Shown here piece by piece: positions 25,025 to 35,140 of a DNA stretch of 64,000 nucleotides. Within the stretch, counting starts at the first letter, position 1; the number at the start of each line of letters is the position of its first letter. This stretch comes from Streptomyces sp. T12 (GTDB taxonomy: Bacteria > Actinomycetota > Actinomycetes > Streptomycetales > Streptomycetaceae), in the NCBI RefSeq assembly GCF_028736035.1, contig NZ_CP117866.1, positions 6,324,001 through 6,388,000 of the forward strand, given 5' to 3'. The notes beneath the pieces are model-generated. The model worked only from the letters and a program-made list of their open reading frames with translations. It had not been told where the DNA came from and ran no database searches. Both the position numbers and the translations under genes were made by a program.

Positions 25025-26428
25025 ATGTCTCTACTGAGCCGCGCGAAGAAGCGGGAACAGAAACGCGCCGCGGCCTCGGCGGCCCCCGTGGTCGCGCCGA
25101 TCGACGTGCGCGTCCCCGCCGTCGGTTCGGGCGCCGACGGCGCGTCGATCGGCGGCGTCCCCGTCACCGCGGCCCCCGGCGAGGAGATCCAGCACGTCGT
25201 GCTGACCCACCTCCAGCGCATCGCCCTCGCTGCCGGCCACGCCGTGCACGCCACGGTCCACGACGAGCGCATCGGTTACGTCGTCCCGCTGCGGGTGGAC
25301 GCGGACGGCTCCAGCCACTTCACCGCCGAGCCCGTACGGATGCCGCCGGCGGGAGGGGTGGGGGTGCCGGGGGAGCCGACGGTTGCGGGGGATGCCGTAC
25401 GGCTGCCTGCGGGGCCGCCTGTGCCCTCCACGCCACCCGTGTCTCCCGCGCCCTCCACGCCACCCGCCCCGGGTGCGGCGCCGCATCGGGACAAACCCAC
25501 GCGTGTCCTACGCCCCCTGCCGAGCGCTGTGCAGGACGCCTCGCCCACGTTCCGGTTGCGCACGCTGCCCGAGCCGGTGCAGGACGCCGTGCCCGGCACG
25601 GTCGCACCGCCGCTGGGGGAGTTCGGCCCACCGCCACAGATGGACGCGAGGCCGATGTCGGCCGACGGACCGCACACCGACCTGCCGAGTGCCGCCGTAC
25701 CGCAAGCCGACCTGCCGATTCCCGGTGTACCGATTCCCGGTGTACCGATTCCCGGCGTACCGATTCCCGGCGTACCGAAGGTCGATCAAGCGTCGGCCCG
25801 CGTGGTGCGCGAACCCGGCCCCGTCCCCGAGCCCCTGCTCATCTCGGACCCCGGCCCCGACCCCGACCCCGACCCCAAGCCCACCCCGCCCCGGGGCTTC
25901 GACGCCGTGGCCGAAGCCGTCCTTGGTGACGGGGCACCCGCCACCACCACCACCGACGCCTCGCCCTTCGCGGAACCGTTGGCGCGGCTCAACGAAGCCG
26001 TGACGGCGGGGCGGACGGCGGAGGCGGCGGAGCTTGCGGAGCGGACCGTGGCGCAGGCTTCCGCGGTGCTGGGGGCGGCGCACCCCGAGGTGCTCCGGAT
26101 CCGTGAACTCGCCGCGTATGTCGCCTACTTGGCGGGCGACCTGGTGCACGCGTTCGGGCTCTCCCTCGACGTGGCCCGGACCCACCACCACACCCACGAC
26201 GCGGAGGCGGCATACAGCAGCCTCCAGGGCGCGGCCACGGCCTGGCGGGCCGTACGGGATCCGGCGCAGGGTCTCGACCTGGGCCGGGATCTGCTCGGCC
26301 TGTGGACCGAGCTCACGGCCGAGGGCGGTCCGGCCGCCGAGGACATCGAGGAACTGGAGGCGGCCCACGCCCGCATGGGCCGCCTCGCCGCCCGAGCCGC
26401 CAAGTCGGCCGAACCGCCCAGGAGTTGA
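25025..26428 (+). CDS. Large hypothetical protein with Pro-rich linker and C-terminal TPR-like helices
   Basis: A 467-residue protein I do not recognise. Residues 1-16 are basic (SRAKKREQKR). A conserved-looking segment at about 45-105 (VVLTHLQRIALAAGHAVHAT) resembles a small folded domain. The middle is disordered, Pro-rich, with four exact PIPGV units near 236-255 and a DPDPDPDP run. The C-terminus (about 320-460) is helical with TPR-like pairs (NEAVTAGRTAEAAELAERTV, HPEVLRIRELAAYVAYLAGD). GAGGGA 5 bases before ATG 25025 supports the start. Divergently paired with the P-loop-like protein, so the two may act together. Confidence 0.8.
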   Translation: MSLLSRAKKREQKRAAASAAPVVAPIDVRVPAVGSGADGASIGGVPVTAAPGEEIQHVVLTHLQRIALAAGHAVHATVHDERIGYVVPLRVDADGSSHFTAEPVRMPPAGGVGVPGEPTVAGDAVRLPAGPPVPSTPPVSPAPSTPPAPGAAPHRDKPTRVLRPLPSAVQDASPTFRLRTLPEPVQDAVPGTVAPPLGEFGPPPQMDARPMSADGPHTDLPSAAVPQADLPIPGVPIPGVPIPGVPIPGVPKVDQASARVVREPGPVPEPLLISDPGPDPDPDPKPTPPRGFDAVAEAVLGDGAPATTTTDASPFAEPLARLNEAVTAGRTAEAAELAERTVAQASAVLGAAHPEVLRIRELAAYVAYLAGDLVHAFGLSLDVARTHHHTHDAEAAYSSLQGAATAWRAVRDPAQGLDLGRDLLGLWTELTAEGGPAAEDIEELEAAHARMGRLAARAAKSAEPPRS

Positions 26429-26451
26429 TTCCGCCGATCAGTAAATCGGTG

Positions 26452-26516
26452 GATCCGTGGATCAACAGATCCGTGGATCAACAGATCCGTGTGGATCAAC
26501 AGATCCGTGGATCAGC
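26452..26516. repeat. Tandem 16-bp repeats between convergent genes
   Basis: About four units of GATCCGTGGATCAACA, one carrying a 2-bp GT insertion, fill the gap between the TPR-like gene and the M28 peptidase gene. Each unit is built from GATC-containing half-sites that can also pair. The array may act as a bidirectional terminator. Confidence 0.8.
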
Positions 26517-26519
26517 GGG

Positions 26520-28156
<1,637 letters not shown>

Positions 28157-28242
28157 GCGACCACTCATAGGGGTGCGTGAGCGGGGTGGCAATGGGAATC
28201 GCCGGTGATGCCGCAACGCCGGTCCAGGCATTTCAGCCCGTC

Positions 28243-28273
28243 TGGGGGGCTGGGGGGCTGGGGGGCTGGGGGC
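28243..28273. repeat. G-rich 8-bp tandem repeat
   Basis: Four units of CTGGGGGG, the last with one fewer G, lie just downstream of rarD. The plus strand could form a G-quadruplex. Together with the following CAACCCCCCAG the repeat can also fold as a hairpin and may terminate rarD transcription. Confidence 0.7.
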
Positions 28274-28297
28274 GGTAGCCCTGGCAACCCCCCAGCC

Positions 28298-29251
28298 TCA
28301 GGCGTCCACTGCGGCGGACGTCGGCTTCTCCGCCTTCGGCACACTGACCTCGGCGGCCCGCAAGCGCCGTGCCGCGCGCCACGCGTCCGCCGTGAGCAAC
28401 GTCAACGCCAGCCACACCAGCGCGAACCCGGCCCACCGCTCGGCCGGCATAGCCTCGTGGAAGTACAGGATGCCGAGCAGGAACTGGAAGACCGGCGTCA
28501 GGTACTGCAGCAGCCCCAGCGTCGACAGCGGCACCCGTATCGCGGCCGCGCCGAAGCAGACGAGCGGCACGGCGGTGACGATGCCGGTGGCCGCGAGCAG
28601 CGCCGCATGCCCGGGTCCCTCCGACGTGAACGTCGACTCCCCGCGCGCCGTCAGCCACGCCAGATACCCCGCGGCGGGCAGGAACTGGATCGCGGTCTCC
28701 GCGGCCAGCGACTCGACCCCGCCGAGATTGACCTTCTTCTTCACCAGCCCGTACGTGGCGAAGGAGAAGGCGAGGACGAGGGAGATCCACGGGGGCCGCC
28801 CGTACCCGACGGTCAGCACGACCACGGCCGCGAAGCCGACCCCGACCGCCGCCCACTGCACCGGCCGCAGCCGCTCCTTCAGCAGCAGTACGCCGATCGC
28901 GATGGTGACGAGCGGATTGATGAAGTACCCGAGCGAGGCCTCGACGACATGACCCGTGTTCACGGACCAGATGTAGACACCCCAGTTGACGGTGATCACG
29001 CCGACGGCCAGGGCGACGAGCGCCAGCCGCCGCGGCTGCCGTATCAGCTCACCCGCCCAGGCCCAGCGCCGTACGACGACCAGCGCGACCGCCACGAAGG
29101 CGAGGGACCAGACCATCCGATGGGCGAGAATCTCGACCGCCCCGGCGGGCTTCAGCAGGGGCCAGAAGAGGGGAACGAGCCCCCACATCCCATAGGCCGC
29201 GAAGCCGTTCAGTATTCCTATGTGCCGCTCGCCGCCCGATTTCCCCGTCAC
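28298..29251 (-). CDS. rarD: EamA-family transporter RarD
   Basis: A 317-residue, ten-helix drug/metabolite transporter of the RarD subfamily. Motifs include GILNGFAAYGMWGLVPLFWP at the N-terminus, ILAHRMVWSL near 41-50 and the duplicated EamA repeat (SLGYFINPLVTIAIGVLLLK; LGLLQYLTPVFQFLLG). The GTG start at 29251 follows AAGGAGGGG. The substrate of RarD proteins is not established. It is followed by G-rich repeats and preceded by a long terminator hairpin. Confidence 0.93.
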   Translation of the reverse strand: MTGKSGGERHIGILNGFAAYGMWGLVPLFWPLLKPAGAVEILAHRMVWSLAFVAVALVVVRRWAWAGELIRQPRRLALVALAVGVITVNWGVYIWSVNTGHVVEASLGYFINPLVTIAIGVLLLKERLRPVQWAAVGVGFAAVVVLTVGYGRPPWISLVLAFSFATYGLVKKKVNLGGVESLAAETAIQFLPAAGYLAWLTARGESTFTSEGPGHAALLAATGIVTAVPLVCFGAAAIRVPLSTLGLLQYLTPVFQFLLGILYFHEAMPAERWAGFALVWLALTLLTADAWRAARRLRAAEVSVPKAEKPTSAAVDA

Positions 29252-29316
29252 GGCCCCTCCTTCGCGCCCTCATCCGGCCGCGCCCTCACGGCGGCTCGCA
29301 AGAAGGTAACGCCGAA

Positions 29317-29368
29317 CACCCCCGCCTGTCATGCCCGTATCGCCATACGGTCATGACAGGCGGGGGTG
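29317..29368 (-). terminator. Strong terminator downstream of the QorB-like gene
   Basis: A perfect 17-bp stem, CACCCCCGCCTGTCATG (29317-29333) with its complement at 29352-29368. The loop itself contains CCGTAT-CGCC-ATACGG. It lies between the same-strand reductase and rarD genes and insulates them. Confidence 0.85.
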
Positions 29369-29395
29369 CGGCACTCAAGGCGCACTGGGGGGAGT

Positions 29396-30250
29396 TCAGC
29401 CCTTGAGCGCGGCTCCGATCGACTCGGCGATCGGAGTGGTCGGACGGCCGGCCAGGCGAGACAGGTCCCCGCTGCCGATGACCAGCTCACCCTTCTCGAT
29501 GGAGGTGTCCACGCCGGCCAGGATCGCGGGGAGTGGCTCGGGCAGCCCGGCGCCGGTCAGGATGCCGACGAGGTCCTCGGCGGAGACGGCGTTGTTGGCG
29601 ATCTCCTTGCCGCTCTGCCGGCTCAGCTCCGCGGCGTACTCGGCGAAGCTCCACGCGACGTCGCCGCCCAGCTCGTACGTCTTGTTCTCGTGCCCCTCGC
29701 CGGTCAGTACGGCGACGGCGGCGGCCGCATAGTCGGCGCGGGAGGCGGAGGAGACGCGGCCCTCGCCGGCGGCGTGGGTGACGGCGTTGTACTGGAGGAC
29801 CGGGGCGAGGTTCTCGGTGTAGTTCTCGTGGTACCAGCCGTTGCGCAGCAGCACGTACGGCAGGCCGGACTCCAGGAGCGCCTTCTCGGTGCCGCGGTGG
29901 TCGTCGGCGAGCGCGGCCGTGAGGCTGCCGGGGGCGCTGGTGTAGGCGAGGAGTGCGACGCCTGCGGCCTTGGCGGCGTTGATGACGACCGTGTGCTGGC
30001 CGACGCGGTCGTTGCCGACCTCGCTGCCGGATATGAGCAGGACCTTGTCGCCGGCCGCGAACAGTGCGTCGAAGGTGTCGGGGGTGTTGTAGTCGGCGAC
30101 TGCGATCTTCACGCCGCGCTCGGCCAGGTCGGCGCCCTTCTCGGGGGTACGGACGACGGCGGTGACCTGGTCGGCCGGAACCTTCTCCAGCAGCTGTTCC
30201 AGCACGTGGCGGCCCAGGTGTCCATTGGCTCCGGTGACGACGATGCTCAT
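29396..30250 (-). CDS. NAD(P)H-binding quinone reductase-like protein (QorB/NmrA family)
   Basis: A 284-residue atypical short-chain dehydrogenase. VVTGANGHLGRHV (4-16) is the Rossmann glycine motif, with VVRTPEKGADLAERGVKI and LLRNGWYHENYTENL typical of the QorB (YtfG) group. It probably reduces quinones with NADPH. The divergent HxlR-type regulator mirrors the E. coli ytfG/ytfH arrangement, supporting a QorB-like role under redox or quinone control. Confidence 0.92.
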   Translation of the reverse strand: MSIVVTGANGHLGRHVLEQLLEKVPADQVTAVVRTPEKGADLAERGVKIAVADYNTPDTFDALFAAGDKVLLISGSEVGNDRVGQHTVVINAAKAAGVALLAYTSAPGSLTAALADDHRGTEKALLESGLPYVLLRNGWYHENYTENLAPVLQYNAVTHAAGEGRVSSASRADYAAAAVAVLTGEGHENKTYELGGDVAWSFAEYAAELSRQSGKEIANNAVSAEDLVGILTGAGLPEPLPAILAGVDTSIEKGELVIGSGDLSRLAGRPTTPIAESIGAALKG

Positions 30251-30311
30251 GATCAGAACTCCTTGTGGGGTGCGTTGGCACTAACCCTAGGAGGTGCGCT
30301 AACTCAGCGAA

Positions 30312-30336
30312 AGTACCCACTTTGAAGTAAGGTACT
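30312..30336. promoter_or_regulatory. Candidate HxlR operator
   Basis: AGTACC (30312-30317) and GGTACT (30331-30336) form a perfect inverted repeat with a 13-base spacer in the 89-base gap between the divergent reductase and regulator genes. AGTACC recurs at about 30348, inside the regulator's first codons. Confidence 0.55.
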
Positions 30337-30339
30337 GGC

Positions 30340-30780
30340 ATGGCAGTAAGTACCAGTACGGTGGCAAGCACGTCGACGAGCGCGACGGCGAACGCGACGA
30401 CCGACGTGACGACCGACAAGTACGTCGTCGGCGAGGAGATGTGCCCCTACCGCCTCGTCCTGGAGCACGTCACCAGCCGATGGGGCGTCCTCGTCCTGAT
30501 CGAACTCCTGGAACGCCCTTACCGGTTCAGCGAACTACGCCGCGCGATCGGCCGGGTCAGCGAGAAGATGCTCACCCAGACCCTCCAGACCCTGGAGCGC
30601 GACGGCCTGGTCCACCGCGACGCGAAGCCGGTGATCCCCCCGAGGGTCGACTACTCCCTGACCGACCTGGGCCGCGAGGCGGCGCAGCAGGTACGGGGCC
30701 TGGCGCTGTGGACCAGTGAGCGGATGGGGGAGGTGCAGAAGGCGCGCGAGGCGTACGACGCGCGCCGGAGTGCCTCCTGA
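30340..30780 (+). CDS. HxlR family transcriptional regulator
   Basis: A 146-residue winged-helix regulator. The HxlR domain runs from about 36 to 125 (CPYRLVLEHVTSRWGVLVLI, RFSELRRAIGRVSEKMLTQT, LERDGLVHR), with the typical Cys at its start (EEMCPYR), the sensing residue in several redox- or quinone-responsive members. The first 28 residues are a Ser/Thr/Ala tract. There is no ribosome site; TAAGGT ends 6 bases before the ATG, suggesting a leaderless transcript. It likely represses the divergent QorB-like gene. Confidence 0.92.
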   Translation: MAVSTSTVASTSTSATANATTDVTTDKYVVGEEMCPYRLVLEHVTSRWGVLVLIELLERPYRFSELRRAIGRVSEKMLTQTLQTLERDGLVHRDAKPVIPPRVDYSLTDLGREAAQQVRGLALWTSERMGEVQKAREAYDARRSAS

Positions 30781-30812
30781 ATTGCATGCTCGTCCTGGCA
30801 CCCGCGCCAAGA

Positions 30813-30838
30813 AGGACATCCCGGGAGGACATCCCGGG
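30813..30838. repeat. 13-bp direct repeat
   Basis: AGGACATCCCGGG occurs twice head to tail just past the HxlR stop codon. Each copy contains the CCCGGG palindrome, so the pair may act as a weak terminator between the convergent hxlR-type and korB genes. Confidence 0.6.
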
Positions 30839-30901
30839 AGGCGTGACGACGAAGGCCTGGGTGGCCGCAGCGCACCCAGGCCCGCACGTGTCGCCGGAGC
30901 G

Positions 30902-31981
30902 TCAGCCCACGACCGTCCAGGTGTCCCCACCCGCCAGCAGCGCGGCCAGATCCCCCTTGCCGTTCTGCTCGATCGCCGTGTCCAGCTGGTCGGACATCTG
31001 GGTGTCGTACACCGGGCGCTCCGCCGAGCGGAACACGCCGATCGGTGTGTGGTGCAGGGTGTCCGGGTCGGCCAGGCGAGAGAGGGCGAAGGCCGTGGTC
31101 GGGGACGTGGAGTGGGCGTCGTGGATCAGGATCTGCGACTCGTTCTCCGGCGTCACGGTGACGACCCTCAGGTCACCGGTCTGCGCGTCCCGTACGACGC
31201 CCCGCGCACCGTCGGTTCCGAAGCGGATCGGCTGCCCGTGTTCGAGGCGGATCACCGCCTCCTCGGCCTGCTGCTTGTCCTTGAGGACCTCGAAGGCGCC
31301 GTCGTTGAAGATGTTGCAGTTCTGGTAGATCTCGATCAGCGCAGTGCCCTTGTGGGCGGCCGCCTCGCGCAGGACCTGGGTGAGGTGCTTGCGGTCGGAG
31401 TCGACCGTGCGCGCCACGAAGGACGCCTCCGCGCCGATCGCCAGTGAGACCGGGTTGAAGGGCGCGTCCAGCGAGCCCATCGGCGTCGACTTGGTGATCT
31501 TGCCGACCTCGGACGTCGGGGAGTACTGGCCCTTCGTCAGGCCGTAGATCCGGTTGTTGAACAGCAGGATCTTCAAATTCACATTGCGCCGCAGGGCGTG
31601 GATCAGGTGGTTGCCGCCGATCGACAGCGCGTCACCGTCACCGGTCACCACCCACACGCTCAGGTCCCGCCGCGACGTGGCCAGGCCCGTCGCGATCGCG
31701 GGGGCGCGGCCGTGGATGGAGTGCATGCCGTACGTGTTCATGTAGTACGGGAAGCGGGACGAGCAGCCGATGCCCGAGACGAAGACGATGTTCTCCTTGG
31801 CCAGGCCAAGCTCCGGCATGAAGCCCTGGACGGCGGCAAGGATCGCGTAGTCACCGCAGCCGGGGCACCAGCGCACTTCCTGGTCGGACTTGAAGTCCTT
31901 CATGGACTGGCGGGCCTCGGCCTTGGGGACGAGCGAGAGCGCCTCGATCGTGCCCGTGCCTTCCGTGGACGTCTCAGCCAT
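30902..31981 (-). CDS. korB: 2-oxoacid:ferredoxin oxidoreductase, beta subunit
   Basis: A 359-residue thiamine-diphosphate subunit of 2-oxoglutarate (or 2-oxoacid):ferredoxin oxidoreductase. VRWCPGCGDYAILAAVQ near residues 36-52 is the conserved N-terminal Cys motif, VTGDGDALSIGGNHLIHALR is the TPP/Mg motif, and NNRIYGLTKGQYSPTSE follows. Cys51/Cys54-type positions and GCSSRFP match the KorB cluster ligands. The start overlaps the korA stop by 8 bases, so the subunits are co-translated. The enzyme decarboxylates 2-oxoglutarate to succinyl-CoA and reduces ferredoxin. Confidence 0.95.
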   Translation of the reverse strand: MAETSTEGTGTIEALSLVPKAEARQSMKDFKSDQEVRWCPGCGDYAILAAVQGFMPELGLAKENIVFVSGIGCSSRFPYYMNTYGMHSIHGRAPAIATGLATSRRDLSVWVVTGDGDALSIGGNHLIHALRRNVNLKILLFNNRIYGLTKGQYSPTSEVGKITKSTPMGSLDAPFNPVSLAIGAEASFVARTVDSDRKHLTQVLREAAAHKGTALIEIYQNCNIFNDGAFEVLKDKQQAEEAVIRLEHGQPIRFGTDGARGVVRDAQTGDLRVVTVTPENESQILIHDAHSTSPTTAFALSRLADPDTLHHTPIGVFRSAERPVYDTQMSDQLDTAIEQNGKGDLAALLAGGDTWTVVG

Positions 31982-33902
31982 CGATGGCCTCCTTGAGCGC
32001 CTTGGCGAGCTGTTCCGCCTTGAACGGCATGCCGTTGACCTGGTTGTACGAGTGGGCGTCCACCAGGTATTTCGCCCGGACCAGAGTGGCGAGCTGGCCG
32101 AGGTTCATCTCGGGGATCACCACCTTCTCGTAGCGTCCGAGTACCACGCCCAGGTTGCGCGGGAACGGGTTCAGGTGGCGCAGATGCGCCTGCGCGATGG
32201 ATTCGCCGGCCGTGCGCAGGCGGCGGACCGCGGCCGTGATCGGGCCGTACGTCGATCCCCAGCCCAGCACCAGCGTCTTCGCCTCGTGCGGGTCGTCGAC
32301 CTCCAGGTCCGGCACCTCGATGCCGTCGATCTTGGCCTGGCGGGTGCGGACCATGAAGTCGTGGTTGGCCGGGGCGTACGAGATGTTGCCCGTGCCGTCC
32401 TCCTTCTCGATGCCGCCGATCCGGTGCTCCAGGCCCGGCGTGCCCGGGATCGCCCACGGCCGGGCGAGGGTCTGCGGGTCGCGCTTGTACGGCCAGAAGA
32501 CCTCGCTGCCGTCCTCCAGGGTGTGGTTCGGCCCCTGCGCGAACTGCACGGTCAGGTCCGGCAGCTCGTCCAGCTCCGGGATCCGCCAGGGCTCCGAGCC
32601 GTTGGCCAGATAGCCGTCCGACAGCAGCATCACCGGAGTGCGGTACGTCAGCGCGATCCGCGCCGCCTCCAGCGCCGCGTCGAAACAGTCGGCCGGCGTG
32701 CACGGGGCGACGATCGGCACCGGGGCCTCGCCGTTGCGGCCGAACATCGCCTGGAGCAGGTCCGCCTGCTCCGTCTTGGTCGGCAGGCCGGTCGAGGGTC
32801 CGCCGCGCTGGATGTCGATCACCAGCAGCGGCAGCTCCAGCGAGACGGCCAGCCCGATGGTCTCGGACTTCAGGGCCACACCGGGACCGGAGGTCGTGGT
32901 CACCGCCAGCGAGCCGCCGAAGGCCGCGCCCAGCGCCGCGCCGATGCCGGCGATCTCGTCCTCGGCCTGGAAGGTCCGTACGCCGAAGTTCTTGTGCCGG
33001 CTCAGCTCGTGCAGGATGTCCGAGGCCGGGGTGATCGGATACGAACCCAGGTACAGCGGCAGGTCCGCCTGGCGGGACGCGGCGACCAGTCCGTAGGACA
33101 GGGCGAGGTTCCCGGAGATGTTCCGGTAGGTGCCGACCGGGAAGGCCGTGGTGGCCGGGGCGATCTCGTAGGAGACGGCGAAGTCCTCGGTCGTCTCGCC
33201 GAAGTTCCAGCCCGCGCGGAAGGCGGTGATGTTGGCGGCCGCGATGTCGGGTTTCTTGGCGAACTTCGACTTCAGGAACTTCTCGGTGCCCTCGGTGGGC
33301 CGGTGGTACATCCACGACAGCAGGCCCAGCGCGAACATGTTCTTGCTGCGCTCGGCCTCCTTACGGGTGAGGTCGAACTCCTTGAGCGCCTGGACGGTCA
33401 GGGTCGTCAGCGGCACCGGATGGAGGCTGTAGCCGTCCAGCGACCCGTCCTCCAGCGGTGAGGCGTCGTAGCCCACCTTCTGCATCGCCCGTCTGGTGAA
33501 CTCGTCCGTGTTGACGATGATCTCCGCGCCGCGCGGCAGATCGCCGATGTTGGCCCTCAGGGCCGCCGGGTTCATCGCGACCAGCACGTTCGGTGCGTCG
33601 CCCGGGGTCAGGATGTCGTGGTCGGCGAAGTGCAGCTGGAAGGAGGACACGCCCGGGAGGGTGCCGGCGGGGGCGCGGATCTCCGCCGGGAAGTTCGGCA
33701 GTGTCGACAGGTCGTTGCCGAAGGAAGCTGTTTCCGAGGTGAAGCGGTCGCCGGTGAGCTGCATACCGTCGCCCGAGTCCCCCGCGAAACGAATGATCAC
33801 CCGGTCCAGCCGGCGGACGTCCTTCGTCCCTGCCGGTTTGCGCTGCTCTCCCACGACGGCCTCGTCGGCCTGCTCCGCTGGGCTACTGACCTGGCTGGTC
33901 AC
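31974..33902 (-). CDS. korA: 2-oxoacid:ferredoxin oxidoreductase, alpha subunit (gamma-alpha fusion)
   Basis: A 642-residue fusion of the gamma domain (about 35-220; IIRFAGDSGDGMQLTGDRFT, and HDILTPGDAPNVLVAMNPAA) and the alpha/pyrimidine-binding domain (about 230-640; YPITPASDILHELSRH, GAAFGGSLAVTTTSGPGVAL, ALTYRTPVMLLSDGYLANGS). This is the KorA type of actinobacteria that runs the oxygen-tolerant variant. Together with KorB it yields reduced ferredoxin from 2-oxoglutarate. The gene cluster sits a few kilobases from the incomplete nuo locus, a possible consumer of that ferredoxin. Confidence 0.95.
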   Translation of the reverse strand: MTSQVSSPAEQADEAVVGEQRKPAGTKDVRRLDRVIIRFAGDSGDGMQLTGDRFTSETASFGNDLSTLPNFPAEIRAPAGTLPGVSSFQLHFADHDILTPGDAPNVLVAMNPAALRANIGDLPRGAEIIVNTDEFTRRAMQKVGYDASPLEDGSLDGYSLHPVPLTTLTVQALKEFDLTRKEAERSKNMFALGLLSWMYHRPTEGTEKFLKSKFAKKPDIAAANITAFRAGWNFGETTEDFAVSYEIAPATTAFPVGTYRNISGNLALSYGLVAASRQADLPLYLGSYPITPASDILHELSRHKNFGVRTFQAEDEIAGIGAALGAAFGGSLAVTTTSGPGVALKSETIGLAVSLELPLLVIDIQRGGPSTGLPTKTEQADLLQAMFGRNGEAPVPIVAPCTPADCFDAALEAARIALTYRTPVMLLSDGYLANGSEPWRIPELDELPDLTVQFAQGPNHTLEDGSEVFWPYKRDPQTLARPWAIPGTPGLEHRIGGIEKEDGTGNISYAPANHDFMVRTRQAKIDGIEVPDLEVDDPHEAKTLVLGWGSTYGPITAAVRRLRTAGESIAQAHLRHLNPFPRNLGVVLGRYEKVVIPEMNLGQLATLVRAKYLVDAHSYNQVNGMPFKAEQLAKALKEAIDG

Positions 33903-34136
33903 TGAACTGGACCTCCCTTAAGACGGGTGTCTGGGCATGGCCTTCCCGCAAGCCTTCCCAGGATCAACCCTACGTCCGCAAAGGTCGCCCTCCCCGGGCC
34001 ATTCGCATGACGGACATGGATTTGAGATGGTTCGCCACCCGGAATTGTCATGATTCACGCGCCCCCCGGCGCTTCTTTGAAGACGCTCCCCGCTCGTTCT
34101 TTGGTTCTAGGCCTCGGTCTCGGCAGATCCCGGTTT

Positions 34137-34153
34137 TCTGACACGGTGTCAGA
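34137..34153 (-). terminator. Hairpin after the response-regulator gene
   Basis: TCTGACAC (34137-34144) and GTGTCAGA (34146-34153) form a perfect 8-bp inverted repeat about one base, overlapping closing, just past the response-regulator stop. With a one-base loop it is as likely to be a protein-binding palindrome as a terminator. Confidence 0.45.
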
Positions 34154-34156
34154 TCG

Positions 34157-34816
34157 TCAGGAGTTCAGGTAGGTGAGCACCGCCAGAACACGTCGGTGAT
34201 CACCATCGCTCTGAGACAGTCCGAGCTTCAGAAAGATGTTGCTGACGTGCTTCTCGACCGCTCCGTCGCTCACCACCAGCTGCCGGGCGATCGCCGAGTT
34301 GGTCCGACCCTCGGCCATAAGCCCTAGGACCTCCCGCTCACGTGGCGTGAGGCCCGCGAGCACATCCTGCTTACGGCTGCGGCCCAGCAACTGGGCGACG
34401 ACCTCCGGATCGAGGGCCGTACCCCCTTGGGCCACCCGCACGACCGCGTCCACGAACTCCCGAACCTCCGCCACCCGGTCCTTGAGCAGATAGCCGACTC
34501 CACGGCTGGAACCGGCCAGCAGCTCCGTGGCGTACCGCTCCTCCACGTACTGCGACAGCACGAGTACCCCGAGTCCGGGGTGTGACTTGCGCAGCTGTAC
34601 GGCCGCCCGCACCCCTTCGTCCGTGTGCGTCGGCGGCATCCGTACGTCCGCGACCACCACGTCCGGCAGCTCGCCCTGTCCGTCCAGCTCCGTGATGGTC
34701 TTGATCAGCGCCTCGCCGTCCCCCACCCCCGCCACGACCTCGTGCCCACGGTCGGTCAACAGCCGGGTCAGCCCCTCCCTGAGCAGTACTGAATCCTCGG
34801 CGATGACCACCCGCAC
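34157..34816 (-). CDS. NarL/FixJ-type response regulator
   Basis: A 219-residue response regulator. The receiver has the acidic pair near residues 7-8 (VVIAEDS), phospho-acceptor Asp57 in VVVADVRMPP, the Ser/Thr in VLVLSQY, and Lys in YLLKDRV. A LuxR-type HTH closes the protein (LTPREREVLGLMAEGRTNSA, GAVEKHVSNIFLKLGL). I prefer GTG 34816, which follows GGAGG by 5 bases and gives the usual family N-terminus; the frame also allows ATG 34855. It lies downstream of two tandem histidine-kinase genes on the same strand and is presumably their target. Confidence 0.92.
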   Translation of the reverse strand: MRVVIAEDSVLLREGLTRLLTDRGHEVVAGVGDGEALIKTITELDGQGELPDVVVADVRMPPTHTDEGVRAAVQLRKSHPGLGVLVLSQYVEERYATELLAGSSRGVGYLLKDRVAEVREFVDAVVRVAQGGTALDPEVVAQLLGRSRKQDVLAGLTPREREVLGLMAEGRTNSAIARQLVVSDGAVEKHVSNIFLKLGLSQSDGDHRRVLAVLTYLNS

Positions 34817-35140
34817 CCTGTCCTCCACGATCCTCGGCCCCCCGAGCCTTGGCATTCGGCCGAGCGTGCCCCGGCCCTGTCGTCCCTCGCGCCCTCAGTA
34901 TCCCGCGATCGGCTCTCCCGCACCGGGCCTGTGGATAACCTGCCCGCCGCAGTTCGGATCGCGCGGGCGTGAAGGGGGCGACTCCGGGGCGCATGCTCGT
35001 GAAGCGCTCAGGGAGTGTTCGGGGAGTGCTCTGAGAGTGCTCAGGGAGTGCTAAGGGAGTGCTTGCGCACAAACGGGAGTCCGGCCCCGAACCAACCGGA
35101 GCCGGATCCCCACCTCAGTGGGCCGAACGGCACACCCGAA
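34817..35140. other. Intergenic region: short tandem repeats and a DnaA-box match
   Basis: Between the first histidine-kinase gene and the response regulator. TGTGGATAA (34930-34938) is a perfect TTATCCACA DnaA box on the minus strand. At 35011-35064, five copies of roughly GGGAGTGCTNN follow each other with 10-12 bp spacing. The region could contain a separate promoter for the regulator gene. No coding sequence is evident. Confidence 0.6.
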
